A stretch of DNA of 64,000 bases from Nostoc sp. KVJ3 (GCF_026127265.1 NZ_WWFG01000001.1:744001-808000), one strand, 5' to 3'. Numbered from the stretch's first letter, positions 46,712 to 56,958 are shown. Numbers and translations are program-made. The notes: generated by a model not told the origin, from the sequence alone.

Positions 46712-48211
46712 ATGCAGAGTTTTAAAAATCAAGAAAGCCCAGTTACAGACAAATCTTATACTCGTGCAGATTGGCAAGGAGGGTATCAATCTCTCACCCA
46801 AGAATCTGATTATTGGATTGATGATATAGAAGGACAAATCCCTAGAGAATTAGAAGGTACGCTGTTTAGAAATGGGCCCGGTTTACTGGATGTCAATGGG
46901 CAGCTTCTTCATCACCCATTTGATGGAGATGGGATGATTAGCAAAATTACCTTTACTAATGGTCGTGCCCATTTTCGCAACCGCTTTGTCCGCACAACTG
47001 GGTATTTAGCAGAAAAAAAGGCGGGTAAAATTCTCTATCGCGGTACTTTTGGTACTCAAAAACCTGGTGGTTGGCTAGCTAATATCTTTGACTTCAAACT
47101 CAAAAATATTGCTAATACAAATGTTATCTATTGGGGTGGTAAACTATTAGCACTGTGGGAAGCTTCTGAAGCATATCGCCTCGATCCCTATACTCTTGAA
47201 ACTTTGGGGAATGAATATTTTCATGGTGCTTTGTCAGCAGGTGAAGCTTTCGCTGCCCATCCCCGCTTGGAAAAGAATTGTTACCAAGATGGGGGTAAAT
47301 CTTGCCTGGTAAATTTCTCGATTAAGCCGGGATTATCTACTATAATTAGGATTTTTGAAGTAAACCCAGCGGGTGAAATTGTTAGACAGCACGCTCATCA
47401 TGTTCCCGGTTTCTGCTTCATTCACGATTTTGTAATTACTCCCAATTACTGCATCTTCTTTCAAAATCCTGTCACCTTTAATCCCATACCTTTCGCCTTG
47501 GGAATACGTGCGGCGGGAGAATGTATAAAATTTCAGCCAAATCAGCCAACTCAAATTTTAATTATTCCCCGGTTCCCGAAAGAAGGGCAAGAAAAGATCA
47601 AAATTCTGGAAACTCAGTCGGGTTTTGTCTTCCACCATGTTAATGCTTTTGAGGTAGGGGAGGAAGTTTTAATTGACTCCATCTGCTACCAAGATTTAGC
47701 AAAAGTCGAACCTAAAAGCGATTTTCGAGAAGTTGATTTTGAAGCTTCTTCACCTGGGCAACTCTGGCGATTTTATCTGAATCTCAAGAATGGGACAGTC
47801 CGACGCGAATTGATTGATAGTCGCTGTTGTGAATTTCCCAGCATCCATCCGGCGAATGTGGGACAGCCTTATCGATATTTATATATTGGTGCGGCTGATG
47901 GAGAAACTGGTAATGCTCCCTTACAAAGGTTGCTAAAAATTGATTTAGAGTCTGGAGAAAGACAATTTTGGAGTGCCGCACCCCGTGGTTTTGTTGGTGA
48001 ACCGATTTTTGTCCCGCGCCCAGGTTCTGAAAAAGAAGATGATGGTTGGGTATTAGCTTTGGTTTATGATGCTGCTCATCACCGCTCAGATGTAATAATT
48101 TTGGATGCTAGTGATTTTTCTCAAGGAACGATCGCACGGCTACATCTGAAACATCATATCCCTTATGGTCTGCATGGGAGCTTTACTTCTGAGATTTTTG
48201 AGGAAATTTGA
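46712..48211 (+). CDS. Carotenoid oxygenase (CCD/ACO-like)
   Basis: 499 residues. The RPE65/CCD family pattern is clear: IPRELEGTLFRNGPGLLDV, HHPFDGDGMISKITF, HHVPGFCFIHDFVITPNY, FVFHHVNAFE and the final YGLHGSFTSE. The four iron-binding histidines of the seven-blade propeller are expected in HPR, FIHDF, FHHVN and LHGSF. It cleaves carotenoids or apocarotenoids with O2 at a double bond to aldehydes such as retinal. The exact substrate is open. The last 29 bp overlap the 3' end of kdpD on the other strand. Confidence 0.9.
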   Translation: MQSFKNQESPVTDKSYTRADWQGGYQSLTQESDYWIDDIEGQIPRELEGTLFRNGPGLLDVNGQLLHHPFDGDGMISKITFTNGRAHFRNRFVRTTGYLAEKKAGKILYRGTFGTQKPGGWLANIFDFKLKNIANTNVIYWGGKLLALWEASEAYRLDPYTLETLGNEYFHGALSAGEAFAAHPRLEKNCYQDGGKSCLVNFSIKPGLSTIIRIFEVNPAGEIVRQHAHHVPGFCFIHDFVITPNYCIFFQNPVTFNPIPFALGIRAAGECIKFQPNQPTQILIIPRFPKEGQEKIKILETQSGFVFHHVNAFEVGEEVLIDSICYQDLAKVEPKSDFREVDFEASSPGQLWRFYLNLKNGTVRRELIDSRCCEFPSIHPANVGQPYRYLYIGAADGETGNAPLQRLLKIDLESGERQFWSAAPRGFVGEPIFVPRPGSEKEDDGWVLALVYDAAHHRSDVIILDASDFSQGTIARLHLKHHIPYGLHGSFTSEIFEEI

Positions 48212-49373
48212 TCCCCTGTTTGGGTGAAACAATTTTCTCGCTGGCAATGATATGCAAATCGATGTTTTTGAGCAAGCGCACCAATTTTTGCGTCAAAGAT
48301 CCTTTGAGGAGCATTTGCCAGCGCGATCGCTGACTCTCCCCAATTACAATTTGAGTAATCCGATATTTTTCGGCGACTTCAGCGATCGCATTGGCGACAT
48401 TACTGTTGGTAACATGAAGAAAAGTACCTTCAAATTCTTTACAGAGTTTCTCACAAGTGTAAATGTGTAAGCTTTCCTCTTTGGTGAGGAAACGCTCTGG
48501 ATTGGCAACGAACAAGGTATAAAGTGGAGCATTCATGTAATTCGCTAGCCTCGCGCCCCGGCGTAATAGCTGCACTGAGTTGGGATAGGTACTTATGCAC
48601 ACCAAAACCCGCTCGTGAATATTACAAGATTGCCCATTGGGGATAGTAGCGATCGCATTTTCTTCTACGTTGTCTGCGACTTCCCGCAAAGCCAATTCCC
48701 GCAAAGCAATTAGGTTACGGCGTTGGAAAAAATTTTCTAGGGATTGTTGGATTTTTTCGGATGCGTAAATCTTGCCTTCTAATAACCGTTCTTGTAAAGT
48801 TTCTGGTGTAACATCTACCACTACTATTTCGTCTGCATCATCTAAAATCCTGTCAGGAACTCGCTCACGCACTACAACCCCAGTAATTCTAGCTACAAGG
48901 TCATTGAGACTTTCCAAATGTTGCACATTCATTGTGGAGAAGACATCAATACCTGCTGCCAAAACTATTTCTACATCTTCGTAGCGTTTTTCGCGTGGGG
49001 AACCAGGAACATTAGTATGGGCTAGTTCATCGATTAAGACTAATTGGGGCGATCGCTTTAAAATAGCATCTGTATCCATATCCGTTAGCGTCAATTCACC
49101 GCGAGGATATTGCTTACGGGGTAAAATCTCTAGTCCCTCTGCCTTCTCTGCTGTATCCTTTCGTCCGTGGGTTTCTAAAAGCCCAACGACGACATCAATT
49201 CCTTCATGTTTGAGTGCGTGTCCCTCTTCCAGCATCCGGTAGGTTTTGCCTACTCCAGGAGCCATACCAATAAATATTTTATGCTTACCCCGCCGCCGTA
49301 TCGGATAAAGCGAGTAACTTCCAGAATTTAAAGGTGCAGTACCAGCCGAACCACTATTAGTATTATTTGACAT
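48183..49373 (-). CDS. kdpD: Short KdpD: N-terminal sensor domain plus Usp domain, no kinase
   Basis: 396 residues, against about 900 for full KdpD. Residues 28-240 are the KdpD domain: IGMAPGVGKTYRMLEE (Walker A 36-45), DVVVGLLETHGR, LVLIDELAHTNVPGS and DVFSTMNVQHLESLND. Residues about 250-370 are a universal-stress-protein-like domain (RVLVCISTYPNSVQLLRRGARLA, IVIGESQRSRW). There are no membrane helices, HisKA or ATPase domains. Kinase-less KdpD of this kind is known from Anabaena kdp operons. It ends the leftward kdp cluster, 80 bp after kdpC. Confidence 0.92.
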   Translation of the reverse strand: MSNNTNSGSAGTAPLNSGSYSLYPIRRRGKHKIFIGMAPGVGKTYRMLEEGHALKHEGIDVVVGLLETHGRKDTAEKAEGLEILPRKQYPRGELTLTDMDTDAILKRSPQLVLIDELAHTNVPGSPREKRYEDVEIVLAAGIDVFSTMNVQHLESLNDLVARITGVVVRERVPDRILDDADEIVVVDVTPETLQERLLEGKIYASEKIQQSLENFFQRRNLIALRELALREVADNVEENAIATIPNGQSCNIHERVLVCISTYPNSVQLLRRGARLANYMNAPLYTLFVANPERFLTKEESLHIYTCEKLCKEFEGTFLHVTNSNVANAIAEVAEKYRITQIVIGESQRSRWQMLLKGSLTQKLVRLLKNIDLHIIASEKIVSPKQGIKFPQKSQK

Positions 49374-49452
49374 CTCACTTTTAGTACCTATGTGGTACTC
49401 CTACTTCATAGCCAAATGGCGCTTTCCCTATGCCCAATGCCCCATACCCAAT

Positions 49453-50055
49453 TTATTGATTTTCTTGACGATTAAAATCTTGCAAGTCAAGGGCGTAATT
49501 CAATCGGAGAACATTGACTCCTGGCTCGCCAAAAGTCCATAAAAATCTTCCATCAGTATACTTATTAATTAAACGTAGGATCTCATCTTCTTTTACTTTA
49601 CGGGCAGCAGCAACCCGTGACAATTGCTGCCGTGCTGCCTTAAAGGAAATATGCGGATCTAAACCAGAACCAGACGTATAAATTATATCAGCTATGGGTT
49701 GAAGATTTTCATCTCGCAATTGATTTGCCTGTTCTAGAATTCGTTTTAGTAGCTCTGGATTGCTAGCAGCAAGATTGCTGGCTCCAGATATGCCAGTTGG
49801 CTTGGCTTTTTTTCCTTGGCTATATCTAACAGTACTAGGACGGGGATGGAAATATCGCTCAGATGTGAACACCTGACCAATCAAGGCCGAACCAATTGGT
49901 TGATTATTTAAATTCAGCATAATACTGCCATTGGCTTGATATGGCAAAAAAACTTGACCCACTACAAGGATTATCAGAGGGTAGATGATTGCAGTTAGCA
50001 ACCAAAGCATTAGAGTTATAAAAATTGCTCTGATAGTTTCTCGAATAATAGCCAT
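49453..50055 (-). CDS. kdpC: Potassium-transporting ATPase subunit KdpC
   Basis: 200 residues. A single N-terminal membrane helix (AIFITLMLWLLTAIIYPLIILVVGQ) is followed by the KdpC motifs GSALIGQVFTSERYFHPRPS, SGASNLAASNPEL, SGSGLDPHISFKAARQQLSRVA and DGRFLWTFGEPGVNVLRLNYAL. KdpC stabilises the KdpFABC complex and affects ATP binding by KdpB. The ATG is at 50055. Confidence 0.95.
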   Translation of the reverse strand: MAIIRETIRAIFITLMLWLLTAIIYPLIILVVGQVFLPYQANGSIMLNLNNQPIGSALIGQVFTSERYFHPRPSTVRYSQGKKAKPTGISGASNLAASNPELLKRILEQANQLRDENLQPIADIIYTSGSGLDPHISFKAARQQLSRVAAARKVKEDEILRLINKYTDGRFLWTFGEPGVNVLRLNYALDLQDFNRQENQ

Positions 50056-50116
50056 AAAAAGTTTTCCAATTACTACTAAAAATTTAATTTTTAATTTTTA
50101 ATTTAAATTATTTTAC

Positions 50117-50269
50117 CTAAACAGAACGACATTTAAAGATACTGTTAGCAACAGCATAAGAAGCTGGGGCAATTACCACATTCAAGCACAGCAGAATAAA
50201 AATAGCGAGTGATGGGTGTTGTTTACGCAAAAAGTTTGTATGTTTAAAACCGTATTTCTCTACGAGACG
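50117..50269 (-). pseudogene. Decayed small membrane subunit gene (KdpG/KdpF-like) between kdpB and kdpC
   Basis: The frame closed at 50117-50119 reads KHTNFLRKQHPSLAIFILLC, then LNVVIAPASYAVANS and IFKCRSV-stop. A basic start and one hydrophobic segment fit the small gene placed between kdpB and kdpC in Anabaena kdp operons. There is no ATG or GTG in the frame; the only candidate start is a TTG (about 50223) giving some 33-35 residues, and the expected second hydrophobic half is missing. I read it as a relic, but a minimal functional peptide is possible. Confidence 0.5.
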
Positions 50270-50322
50270 CTACCGCCCCTTGTGGACAATCTAGTTTCCC
50301 TACTCCCTATTCCCTTCTTTTG

Positions 50323-52434
50323 CTAACCTTCAGCCAAGCCCAGAACTGTAATCAGTATATCTATCAACTTAATGGCAATAAAGGGCGCAATCACGCCACC
50401 TAAGCCATAAATTAAGATATTGCGTTGGACTAGCTGATTAGTTGTCAGTGGTCTAAACCGTACACCCTTCAATGCCAAGGGAATTAAAGCGGGAATAATC
50501 AAAGCATTATAAATCAATGCTGACAGTACAGCAGACTTAGGGCTAGTCAAACTCATAATATTTAGGCTTTGCAGGTTAGGAGCGACAAATATCACTGGGA
50601 TAATTGCAAAGTATTTAGCAATATCATTAGTAATAGAAAATGTCATTAATGCCCCGCGAGTCATCAACAATTGTTTGCCAATACTAATGATATCGATCAG
50701 TTTTGTGGGATCGGAGTCTAAATCGACCATGTTAGCGGCTTCTTTTGCAGCTTGCGTTCCTGTATTCATCGCAAGGCTGACGTTAGCTTGGGCTAATGCG
50801 GGAGCATCGTTAGTTCCATCCCCGGTCATGGCAACTAGTTTACCTGCTGCTTGTTCTTTTTTAATGATGCTGATTTTATCTTCTGGTGTGGCTTCGGCGA
50901 TGAAGTCATCTACCCCAGCTTCTTTAGCAATGACAGAAGCTGTAATTCGGTTGTCTCCAGTTAGCATGATGGTACGCACTCCCATCCTTCGGAGTGCAAG
51001 AAAGCGATCGCGGATACCAGGTTTAACTATATCTTTGAGATAAATAACCCCATAGATTTCGCGATCGAGACTGACTGCTAGGGGTGTACCTCCCAGGCGA
51101 GAAACTCTCTCAGATGCAGCATTCAATTCTGGCGTATCGCGCCCGTTGCGGGAACGGACAAATGCTTTAATGGCTTCTACTTCTCCCTTTCTAGCCTCAT
51201 AACCACCAGGCAAGTTTGTACCACTGATGCGTGTTTTTTCCAAAAAGTCAACTGCTTCTGCTTGACTGGAGTCAAAATCAAACCGTGATCCTAAGTTTTC
51301 TGCCAGTCGCATAATAGATTTACCTTCTGGTGTATTGTCAAAGACACTAGCGGCCCACGCAACATTCGCAATTTCCGACATTGAATGACCGTTGATCGGG
51401 ATAAACTCTTCCGCCAAACGGTTGCCAATGGTAATTGTCCCTGTCTTGTCGAGAACTAAAGTGTTGACATTGCCACAGGCTTCGACTGCTTGCGCGGAAG
51501 TGGCAATGACGTTAAATTGGGCAATTCGATCCATACCAGCAATACTGATGGTACTCAATAAGCCGCCAATGGTTGTAGGAATTAACGCCACTAATAAGGC
51601 AATTAAAATTGGGATGCTGACTGGACTATTGACATAGTAAGCAAGTGCTGGTAGTGTCACCACAACTAACAAAAATATTAAGGCGATCGCTGCCAGCAAT
51701 ACTGTCAGGACAATTTCATTGGGTGTTTTACTGCGTTCTGCCCCTTCAAGTAAGGCAATCATTCGGTCAATAAAGCCTTTGCCTGGGTCATTAGTGATGC
51801 GGATAATTAGTTCATCTGAGATAATTCGCGTCCCACCAGTGACGGAACTGGCAATGTCTGAGCCTGATTCTTTTAATACTGGTGCGGATTCTCCAGTAAT
51901 TGGCGATTCATCTACTGAGGCGACACCCATAATCACTTCGCCATCGGCGGGAATGATATCGCCAGCAACAACGTAGATGTTATCGCCCTGTTTGAGGCTG
52001 GTTGATGACACTTCACTAATTATGCCGTCGGGAGCGAGTTTTTTAGCGATCGCCTCTGATTTTGTTAATCGCAAGGCTTGGGCTTGAGCTTTACCCCGCC
52101 CTTCTGCCATTGCTTCGGCAAAATTGGCAATCCAAACTGTAAAGAATAAAATCCCAGACAATAAGCCGTTGAAAACTTGCGGGTTCTTTTGCAGGGCTGG
52201 GCCAAATAAATTGGGATCGATCGTCAGCAATAAGATGATAATTGTCCCCAGCCAAACCACAAATATCACTGGGTTTTTGATTATATGCTTAGGGTTAAGC
52301 TTGACAAAAGCATCTCTAATTGCCCTTAAGTACAGCCACTTGTTATTTGTCTTCGTCTTTTTACGTACTTGGCGGCGATCGCCAGAACGAAGATTTGGCC
52401 GTCTAGCTTTGAAGTTAGTTGCCACTTGATTCAT
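50323..52434 (-). CDS. kdpB: Potassium-transporting P-type ATPase subunit KdpB
   Basis: 703 residues. P-type ATPase motifs: DESPITGESAPV (actuator, TGES), LVLDKTGTITIGNRLA (phosphorylated Asp in DKTGT), MLTGDNRITA and VAMTGDGTNDAPALAQA. It hydrolyses ATP to drive K+ uptake through KdpA in the plasma membrane. The N-terminus has a basic about 40-residue extension (ARRPNLRSGDRRQVRKK). The 205-bp gap from kdpA includes a family B-like repeat at about 52441-52518. Confidence 0.97.
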   Translation of the reverse strand: MNQVATNFKARRPNLRSGDRRQVRKKTKTNNKWLYLRAIRDAFVKLNPKHIIKNPVIFVVWLGTIIILLLTIDPNLFGPALQKNPQVFNGLLSGILFFTVWIANFAEAMAEGRGKAQAQALRLTKSEAIAKKLAPDGIISEVSSTSLKQGDNIYVVAGDIIPADGEVIMGVASVDESPITGESAPVLKESGSDIASSVTGGTRIISDELIIRITNDPGKGFIDRMIALLEGAERSKTPNEIVLTVLLAAIALIFLLVVVTLPALAYYVNSPVSIPILIALLVALIPTTIGGLLSTISIAGMDRIAQFNVIATSAQAVEACGNVNTLVLDKTGTITIGNRLAEEFIPINGHSMSEIANVAWAASVFDNTPEGKSIMRLAENLGSRFDFDSSQAEAVDFLEKTRISGTNLPGGYEARKGEVEAIKAFVRSRNGRDTPELNAASERVSRLGGTPLAVSLDREIYGVIYLKDIVKPGIRDRFLALRRMGVRTIMLTGDNRITASVIAKEAGVDDFIAEATPEDKISIIKKEQAAGKLVAMTGDGTNDAPALAQANVSLAMNTGTQAAKEAANMVDLDSDPTKLIDIISIGKQLLMTRGALMTFSITNDIAKYFAIIPVIFVAPNLQSLNIMSLTSPKSAVLSALIYNALIIPALIPLALKGVRFRPLTTNQLVQRNILIYGLGGVIAPFIAIKLIDILITVLGLAEG

Positions 52435-52639
52435 GAATAAAGTTAGGAGAGATGCGATGAATCGCGTCTGTACAAGAATTAGGAGGAGAGACGCGATTTA
52501 TTGTGTCTACAGGAATTAGGAGTTTGCAATAAAAAACAGATCCAATCTGTAGGGTGCGTTACGTGATGTAACACACCCTGAAAATCTTTATTTATTTTTT
52601 GGTATTCTCTCAATTCCAGACTTATAACTCATAAATTTT

Positions 52640-54325
52640 CTAACTGCCAGATCCTAGTTTCAAACCCTCAGCTATGGGGCCTAAAGCTAAAACGGGAAAG
52701 AAAGTTAATAATCCCAACACTAATGTCACTCCGGCGGTGATCCCAGTAAATACTAGAGAATCCGTTCTCAGGGTATCAGGAGTTTCGGGAACTGGTTGTT
52801 TACGAGCCATGCCGTCAGCTAAGAGCAGAATGGCAATCATCGGAATGTAGCGTCCTCCTATTAAGCTAACTAAAGTACTCAAGTTCCACCACAGGGTGTT
52901 ATCCTTCAAACCTTCTAAACCTGAGCCATTATTTGCTGTTGCTGAGGCGTATTCATAAACTACTTGAGAAATGCCGTGATAGCCAAAGTTGCTAATTCCA
53001 GACAGGGATATGGGATAAGCCAGGGCGATCGCACTGGGAATCAAAACTAGAATTGGGTGAATCAACAGCACTACACTGATGAGGACAATTTCTCGCTTTT
53101 CGATTTTGCGTCCTAAAAACTCTGGGGTACGTCCTGCCATTAGTCCAGTGAGGAACACTGTGAGAATTAAGTAAATAAATAGGTAAGCTGTTCCAGTTCC
53201 CTGTCCACCCCAAATAACTCGGATAAACAAGTTGAAGAGTGTGGAAAATAGTCCCTGGGGCATCAAAGAATCGTGCATCCCATTCACAGCGCCAGACATA
53301 GTAGCAGTAGTCATAACTGCCCAGAATGCCGTTTGTAACCAGCCAAATCGAACTTCTTTACCCTCTAAATTGGGCTGTTCTAATCCAAAGGCGTTATTAA
53401 CAAGGGGATTACCTTGTAGTTCTCCGACGGCTGTCACTCCCACCAGAACTACAAAAATCACAAACACCATCCAAAAAAGTAGCCAAGCTTGTTTGATGTT
53501 GTTGGCAAATATACCGTAAGTATAAATCAAGGCTGCTGGTATAGAAATCATGGCGATCGTTTCTATCAGGTTAGAAGCGCCATTGGGATTTTCAAAGGGA
53601 TGTGCTGAGTTTACGCCAAAAAAGCCACCGCCGTTGTCACCCAAAAGTTTGATCATTTCAAAAGATGCTACCGGGCCTCTGGCAAGATATTGCGTCCCGC
53701 CTTCTAAGGTTGTCAGATCCATAGTCTTAGCTAATGTTTGTGGTACACCAGCTACAAGCAAGGCGATCGCTCCAATAATTGAAATCGGCAGCAATATGCG
53801 CGTAATTCCACGGACGAGATCGACGTAAAAGTTTCCCAGTCTTCTACCCGTCAACCCACGAATAAAGGCAATTCCCACAGATAAACCGGTGGCTGCGGAG
53901 GTGAACATCAAAAAGCCTAAAGCCGCTACCTGGCTAAAATAGCTTAAGGTTGTCTCACCAGTATAGTGCTGCTGGTCAGTATTCGTCACAAAGGAAAAAA
54001 CTGTATGTAATAATACATCCCATCTGGGTGCGCCAAAGCCATTAGGATTCCAGGGCAAGAGTCTCTGAGAATATATCAGAAAATACACTGAAATACCCAT
54101 AACTATATTGCTACACAGCATAGCTCGAATATATTGCCAAGCCGTCATATCATCTTTTCTGCGGACACCCGCCAGCACGAACATACTTCGTTCTATCGGG
54201 TTCATTAAAAAATCAAGCAGTGTTCTTTCTCCCAAGAAGACACGCGCTATATATCTACCGAATAACGGAGTGATTACGATGACGATACACAGCGTTAAGC
54301 CAATTTGCAAAAAACCTTGTCCCAT
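52640..54325 (-). CDS. kdpA: Potassium-transporting ATPase K+-binding subunit KdpA
   Basis: 561 residues from ATG 54325 ([17 protein letters not shown]), the usual KdpA length; a TTG at 54340 would add 5 residues. About ten membrane segments and four selectivity-filter-like loops of the SKT superfamily are present: [49 protein letters not shown] and [14 protein letters not shown]. KdpA carries K+ across the membrane. It is first in the leftward kdp cluster. Confidence 0.97.
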   Translation of the reverse strand: MGQGFLQIGLTLCIVIVITPLFGRYIARVFLGERTLLDFLMNPIERSMFVLAGVRRKDDMTAWQYIRAMLCSNIVMGISVYFLIYSQRLLPWNPNGFGAPRWDVLLHTVFSFVTNTDQQHYTGETTLSYFSQVAALGFLMFTSAATGLSVGIAFIRGLTGRRLGNFYVDLVRGITRILLPISIIGAIALLVAGVPQTLAKTMDLTTLEGGTQYLARGPVASFEMIKLLGDNGGGFFGVNSAHPFENPNGASNLIETIAMISIPAALIYTYGIFANNIKQAWLLFWMVFVIFVVLVGVTAVGELQGNPLVNNAFGLEQPNLEGKEVRFGWLQTAFWAVMTTATMSGAVNGMHDSLMPQGLFSTLFNLFIRVIWGGQGTGTAYLFIYLILTVFLTGLMAGRTPEFLGRKIEKREIVLISVVLLIHPILVLIPSAIALAYPISLSGISNFGYHGISQVVYEYASATANNGSGLEGLKDNTLWWNLSTLVSLIGGRYIPMIAILLLADGMARKQPVPETPDTLRTDSLVFTGITAGVTLVLGLLTFFPVLALGPIAEGLKLGSGS

Positions 54326-54897
54326 ATATTTCGCGCTCAATTAAATTTAAGTACTAACAAGTCAATTCTTAGAGATAACAGATTAACTGTTGAAATATTT
54401 GATTTCGAGGAATTTAGTATTTTCAGTTCAGCTAAAAAACATCTAAGTTACATAATTGAATTAAATCAAACTCTTGTGGGGTGGGCAATATGAGCGCCCT
54501 AATTATGTAAATTAAATACGGAACTGGTTATTACTATTTCCCAGCTACTTGTTAAAATTTTTGTTAAGATTGTTTAATTTTTACTCTTATTTTATCTATC
54601 TCGCTAGTTAGGATTATTTGTTTATACAATACATTTCCCAAGTTTGCTACTTCAGAGAATATAAATATCCCAGAGGTTTTTATTACTGGGATTGGGAAGA
54701 TTGTGGTACATACGCTGCTCCTTGTGGGCAACTACCAAGTTACCATTACCCCAGTCTCCTTGGCTGCATCTAGATCGTCATAGTTTTAGAATTAATTCTC
54801 AAGTTGGCATTTGCATATATGGATTGGAAATCAATCATAATTGATGAATTAAATAGTTATACAGATTAGACAATTACGATTTTTTAGCAAATCAGAA
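54326..54897. other. Divergent control region between kdpA and the sensor-kinase gene
   Basis: 572 bp with no supported gene. It is AT-rich near both ends, with a central GC-richer patch at 54710-54780. It must hold the promoters of both the kdp cluster and the kinase/regulator pair. I saw no strong palindrome or repeat. Confidence 0.5.
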
Positions 54898-56001
54898 ATG
54901 ACAATATTAAGTCAATTAGTGACTATGAAAGAAGCGATAAATGAGCGTGGAGAGACTTATGGGCTAATAGCGATCGCCTTTACTATCGTGATATTACTGG
55001 AATATCTGACACCCCCTGAATACGTATTTGGCTACCTCTACACAGGGACAATTTTGTTAGCAGACTCTCGATTGAATAGGGGTGCTGTATTGGGGATCAC
55101 TTTTGCAGCTACAGGATTGACATTGTTAAACTTATTTGTCCCAGGAGGAGAAATAATTCATCTCCCAACCTTAGCAAATCGGTTAATTGCAGTATTTGCA
55201 CTGATAGTAACGGGTTGGTTAAGCGATCGCAACCACCGCAATGAAGAAGCGATCGCTTATACTCAAGCACAATTACGCTCCCAAGAACAACTAGCAATTA
55301 TGCGTGAAGATTTTGTTTCTACCCTAACGCATGATTTAAAAACACCCCTATTAGGGGCAATTGAAACACTGAAATATTTTCAAAATGAGCAATTTGGGGA
55401 AATCACGCCAATGCAAGCAAAAGTCTTGCAAACAATGGCTCGTAGCCATCGGAGTACACTGCAATTAGTCCAAACTCTTTTAGATGTATACCGTAATGAT
55501 GCCGAAGGGCTGAAATTACAGAGATCGCCCCTTAACTTGGCGACTGTGGCAGAGGAAGTAATAGCTACCCTGACTGAACTAGCAAGAACACGTCAGATTT
55601 ATATTTCTCTGCACTATGGCGAATCAGATTTTCGGAGCTTTCTTTGGGTAAATGGCGATCCTTTGCAACTGGGGCGAGTCTTCACCAATCTCCTGAGTAA
55701 TGCCATTAACCATACCCCTCGTGGCGGTAAAGTAGAAGTAGTACTTGAAGGTTATTCTAACGATCAAGTAGTAAAAATACTTGATACTGGTTCTGGCTTT
55801 ACCGAAGAAGAGTTACCCCACTTATTTGAAAGGTTTTATCAAGGACATAGCGATCGCCATGTCTCAGGATCTGGACTAGGACTTTATTTAACAAGGCAAA
55901 TTATAGCTGCTCATGGGGGTACAATTTGGGCAGAGAATCGCTCACCACGGGGAGCAATCTTTGGTTTTCGACTCCCAGCTTGTCCACCGCCGGGGAGATG
56001 A
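54898..56001 (+). CDS. Membrane sensor histidine kinase
   Basis: 367 residues. Three or four hydrophobic segments occupy about 20-105 (YGLIAIAFTIVILLEYL, GYLYTGTILLA, VLGITFAATGLTLLNLF, RLIAVFALIVTGWL). HisKA box: FVSTLTHDLKTPLLGAIE with His145. ATPase: NLLSNAINHTP (N box), ILDTGSGF (G1), LFERFYQGH (F) and GSGLGLYL (G2). There is no PAS, GAF or receiver domain. It is followed by a NarL-type regulator and is divergent from kdpA. Confidence 0.92.
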   Translation: MTILSQLVTMKEAINERGETYGLIAIAFTIVILLEYLTPPEYVFGYLYTGTILLADSRLNRGAVLGITFAATGLTLLNLFVPGGEIIHLPTLANRLIAVFALIVTGWLSDRNHRNEEAIAYTQAQLRSQEQLAIMREDFVSTLTHDLKTPLLGAIETLKYFQNEQFGEITPMQAKVLQTMARSHRSTLQLVQTLLDVYRNDAEGLKLQRSPLNLATVAEEVIATLTELARTRQIYISLHYGESDFRSFLWVNGDPLQLGRVFTNLLSNAINHTPRGGKVEVVLEGYSNDQVVKILDTGSGFTEEELPHLFERFYQGHSDRHVSGSGLGLYLTRQIIAAHGGTIWAENRSPRGAIFGFRLPACPPPGR

Positions 56002-56197
56002 GAGCAGGGGAAGCAGGGGAAGTAGGGGGAGCAGGGGAAGCAGGGGAAGCAGGGGGAGAATTCCTTCTTGACAAATGCCTAATGCCCAATGCCTAATGCC
56101 CAATGCCTAATGCCCAATGCCTAATGCCCAATGCCTAATGCCCAATGCCCAATACCCAATGCCCAATGCCTAATGCCCAATGCCCAATGCCCAATAA
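56002..56197. repeat. Double-heptad STRR between kinase and regulator genes
   Basis: First a G-rich part of AGCAGGGGA units (about 56005-56056), then about nine copies of the 14-mer CCTAATGCCCAATG (two heptads) with small variation. The kinase and regulator are separated only by this, and it reaches within 4-5 bases of the regulator ATG, leaving no ribosome site. Confidence 0.85.
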
Positions 56198-56200
56198 CAA

Positions 56201-56875
56201 ATGACAAAAATCTTACTCGTTGAAGACGATGAATTATTTAGGCTTGGTCTGCGGATGCGGTTGCAGCAAGAAACTACTTTGGAGATTGTCGCAGAGGCAG
56301 AAGATGGAGAACAAGCCCTAGAATTAGCAAATCGCTATCCCCTAGATTTGGTCTTGATGGATATCGGTTTACCGGGCATTGGCGGGATTGAAGCTTGTCG
56401 CCAAATCAAGCAGAAGCACCCAAGTTTACCAATTCTTGTTTTAACGTCTCGTTCTGAAAAACCACTGATTTCGCGGTTAATTGCCGCCGGAGCCCAAGGT
56501 TACTGTCTAAAAGGTATTCCTGCTGAGTCTTTGATCTTAGCAGTGCGATCGGTTGCAGCCGGGGCTTCTTGGTGGGATCAAACAGCAACAACAGAAATTA
56601 GAGCTGCTTTTGAGGGTAATTCTACTATGGTGCTACCTGCAAAAACTCAAGAATCCTTAGAAAATCCCTTAACGAAGCGCGAGCAAGAAATTTTGGCACT
56701 GGTAGCAGCTGGTAAAAGCAATCAAGAAATTGCTGAAATTCTCTACATTGCCCCTGGTACAGTACGGGTTCATGTTCATGCTATTTTGCAGAAACTAGAA
56801 GTACGCGATCGCACTCAAGCCGCAGTTTTAGCTATCCAAAAAGGAATGGTAGCACCAGAATTATTGATTAATTGA
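56201..56875 (+). CDS. NarL/FixJ-family response regulator
   Basis: 224 residues. Receiver: LVEDDELFRLG, phospho-acceptor Asp54 in VLMDIGLPGIGG, VLTSR and LKGIP. A linker of about 30 residues leads to a LuxR HTH: LTKREQEILALVAAGKSNQEI, LYIAPGTVRVHVHAILQKLEVRDRTQA. It is a DNA-binding output of the kinase encoded just upstream. Targets are unknown; the divergent kdp cluster is an obvious candidate. Confidence 0.94.
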   Translation: MTKILLVEDDELFRLGLRMRLQQETTLEIVAEAEDGEQALELANRYPLDLVLMDIGLPGIGGIEACRQIKQKHPSLPILVLTSRSEKPLISRLIAAGAQGYCLKGIPAESLILAVRSVAAGASWWDQTATTEIRAAFEGNSTMVLPAKTQESLENPLTKREQEILALVAAGKSNQEIAEILYIAPGTVRVHVHAILQKLEVRDRTQAAVLAIQKGMVAPELLIN

Positions 56876-56958
56876 ACTACTCAAACTTACTGATTCCGAA
56901 TAAAGTTAGGGCTTTCGTCCTTCCCTTTCTATTACCTAGTCTAAAATTGCTATTTTAC

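Noticed and set aside
56060..56197. Tandem 14-mers as a possible CRISPR array
   Set aside because: Head-to-tail heptads without spacers and no cas genes; this is STRR.
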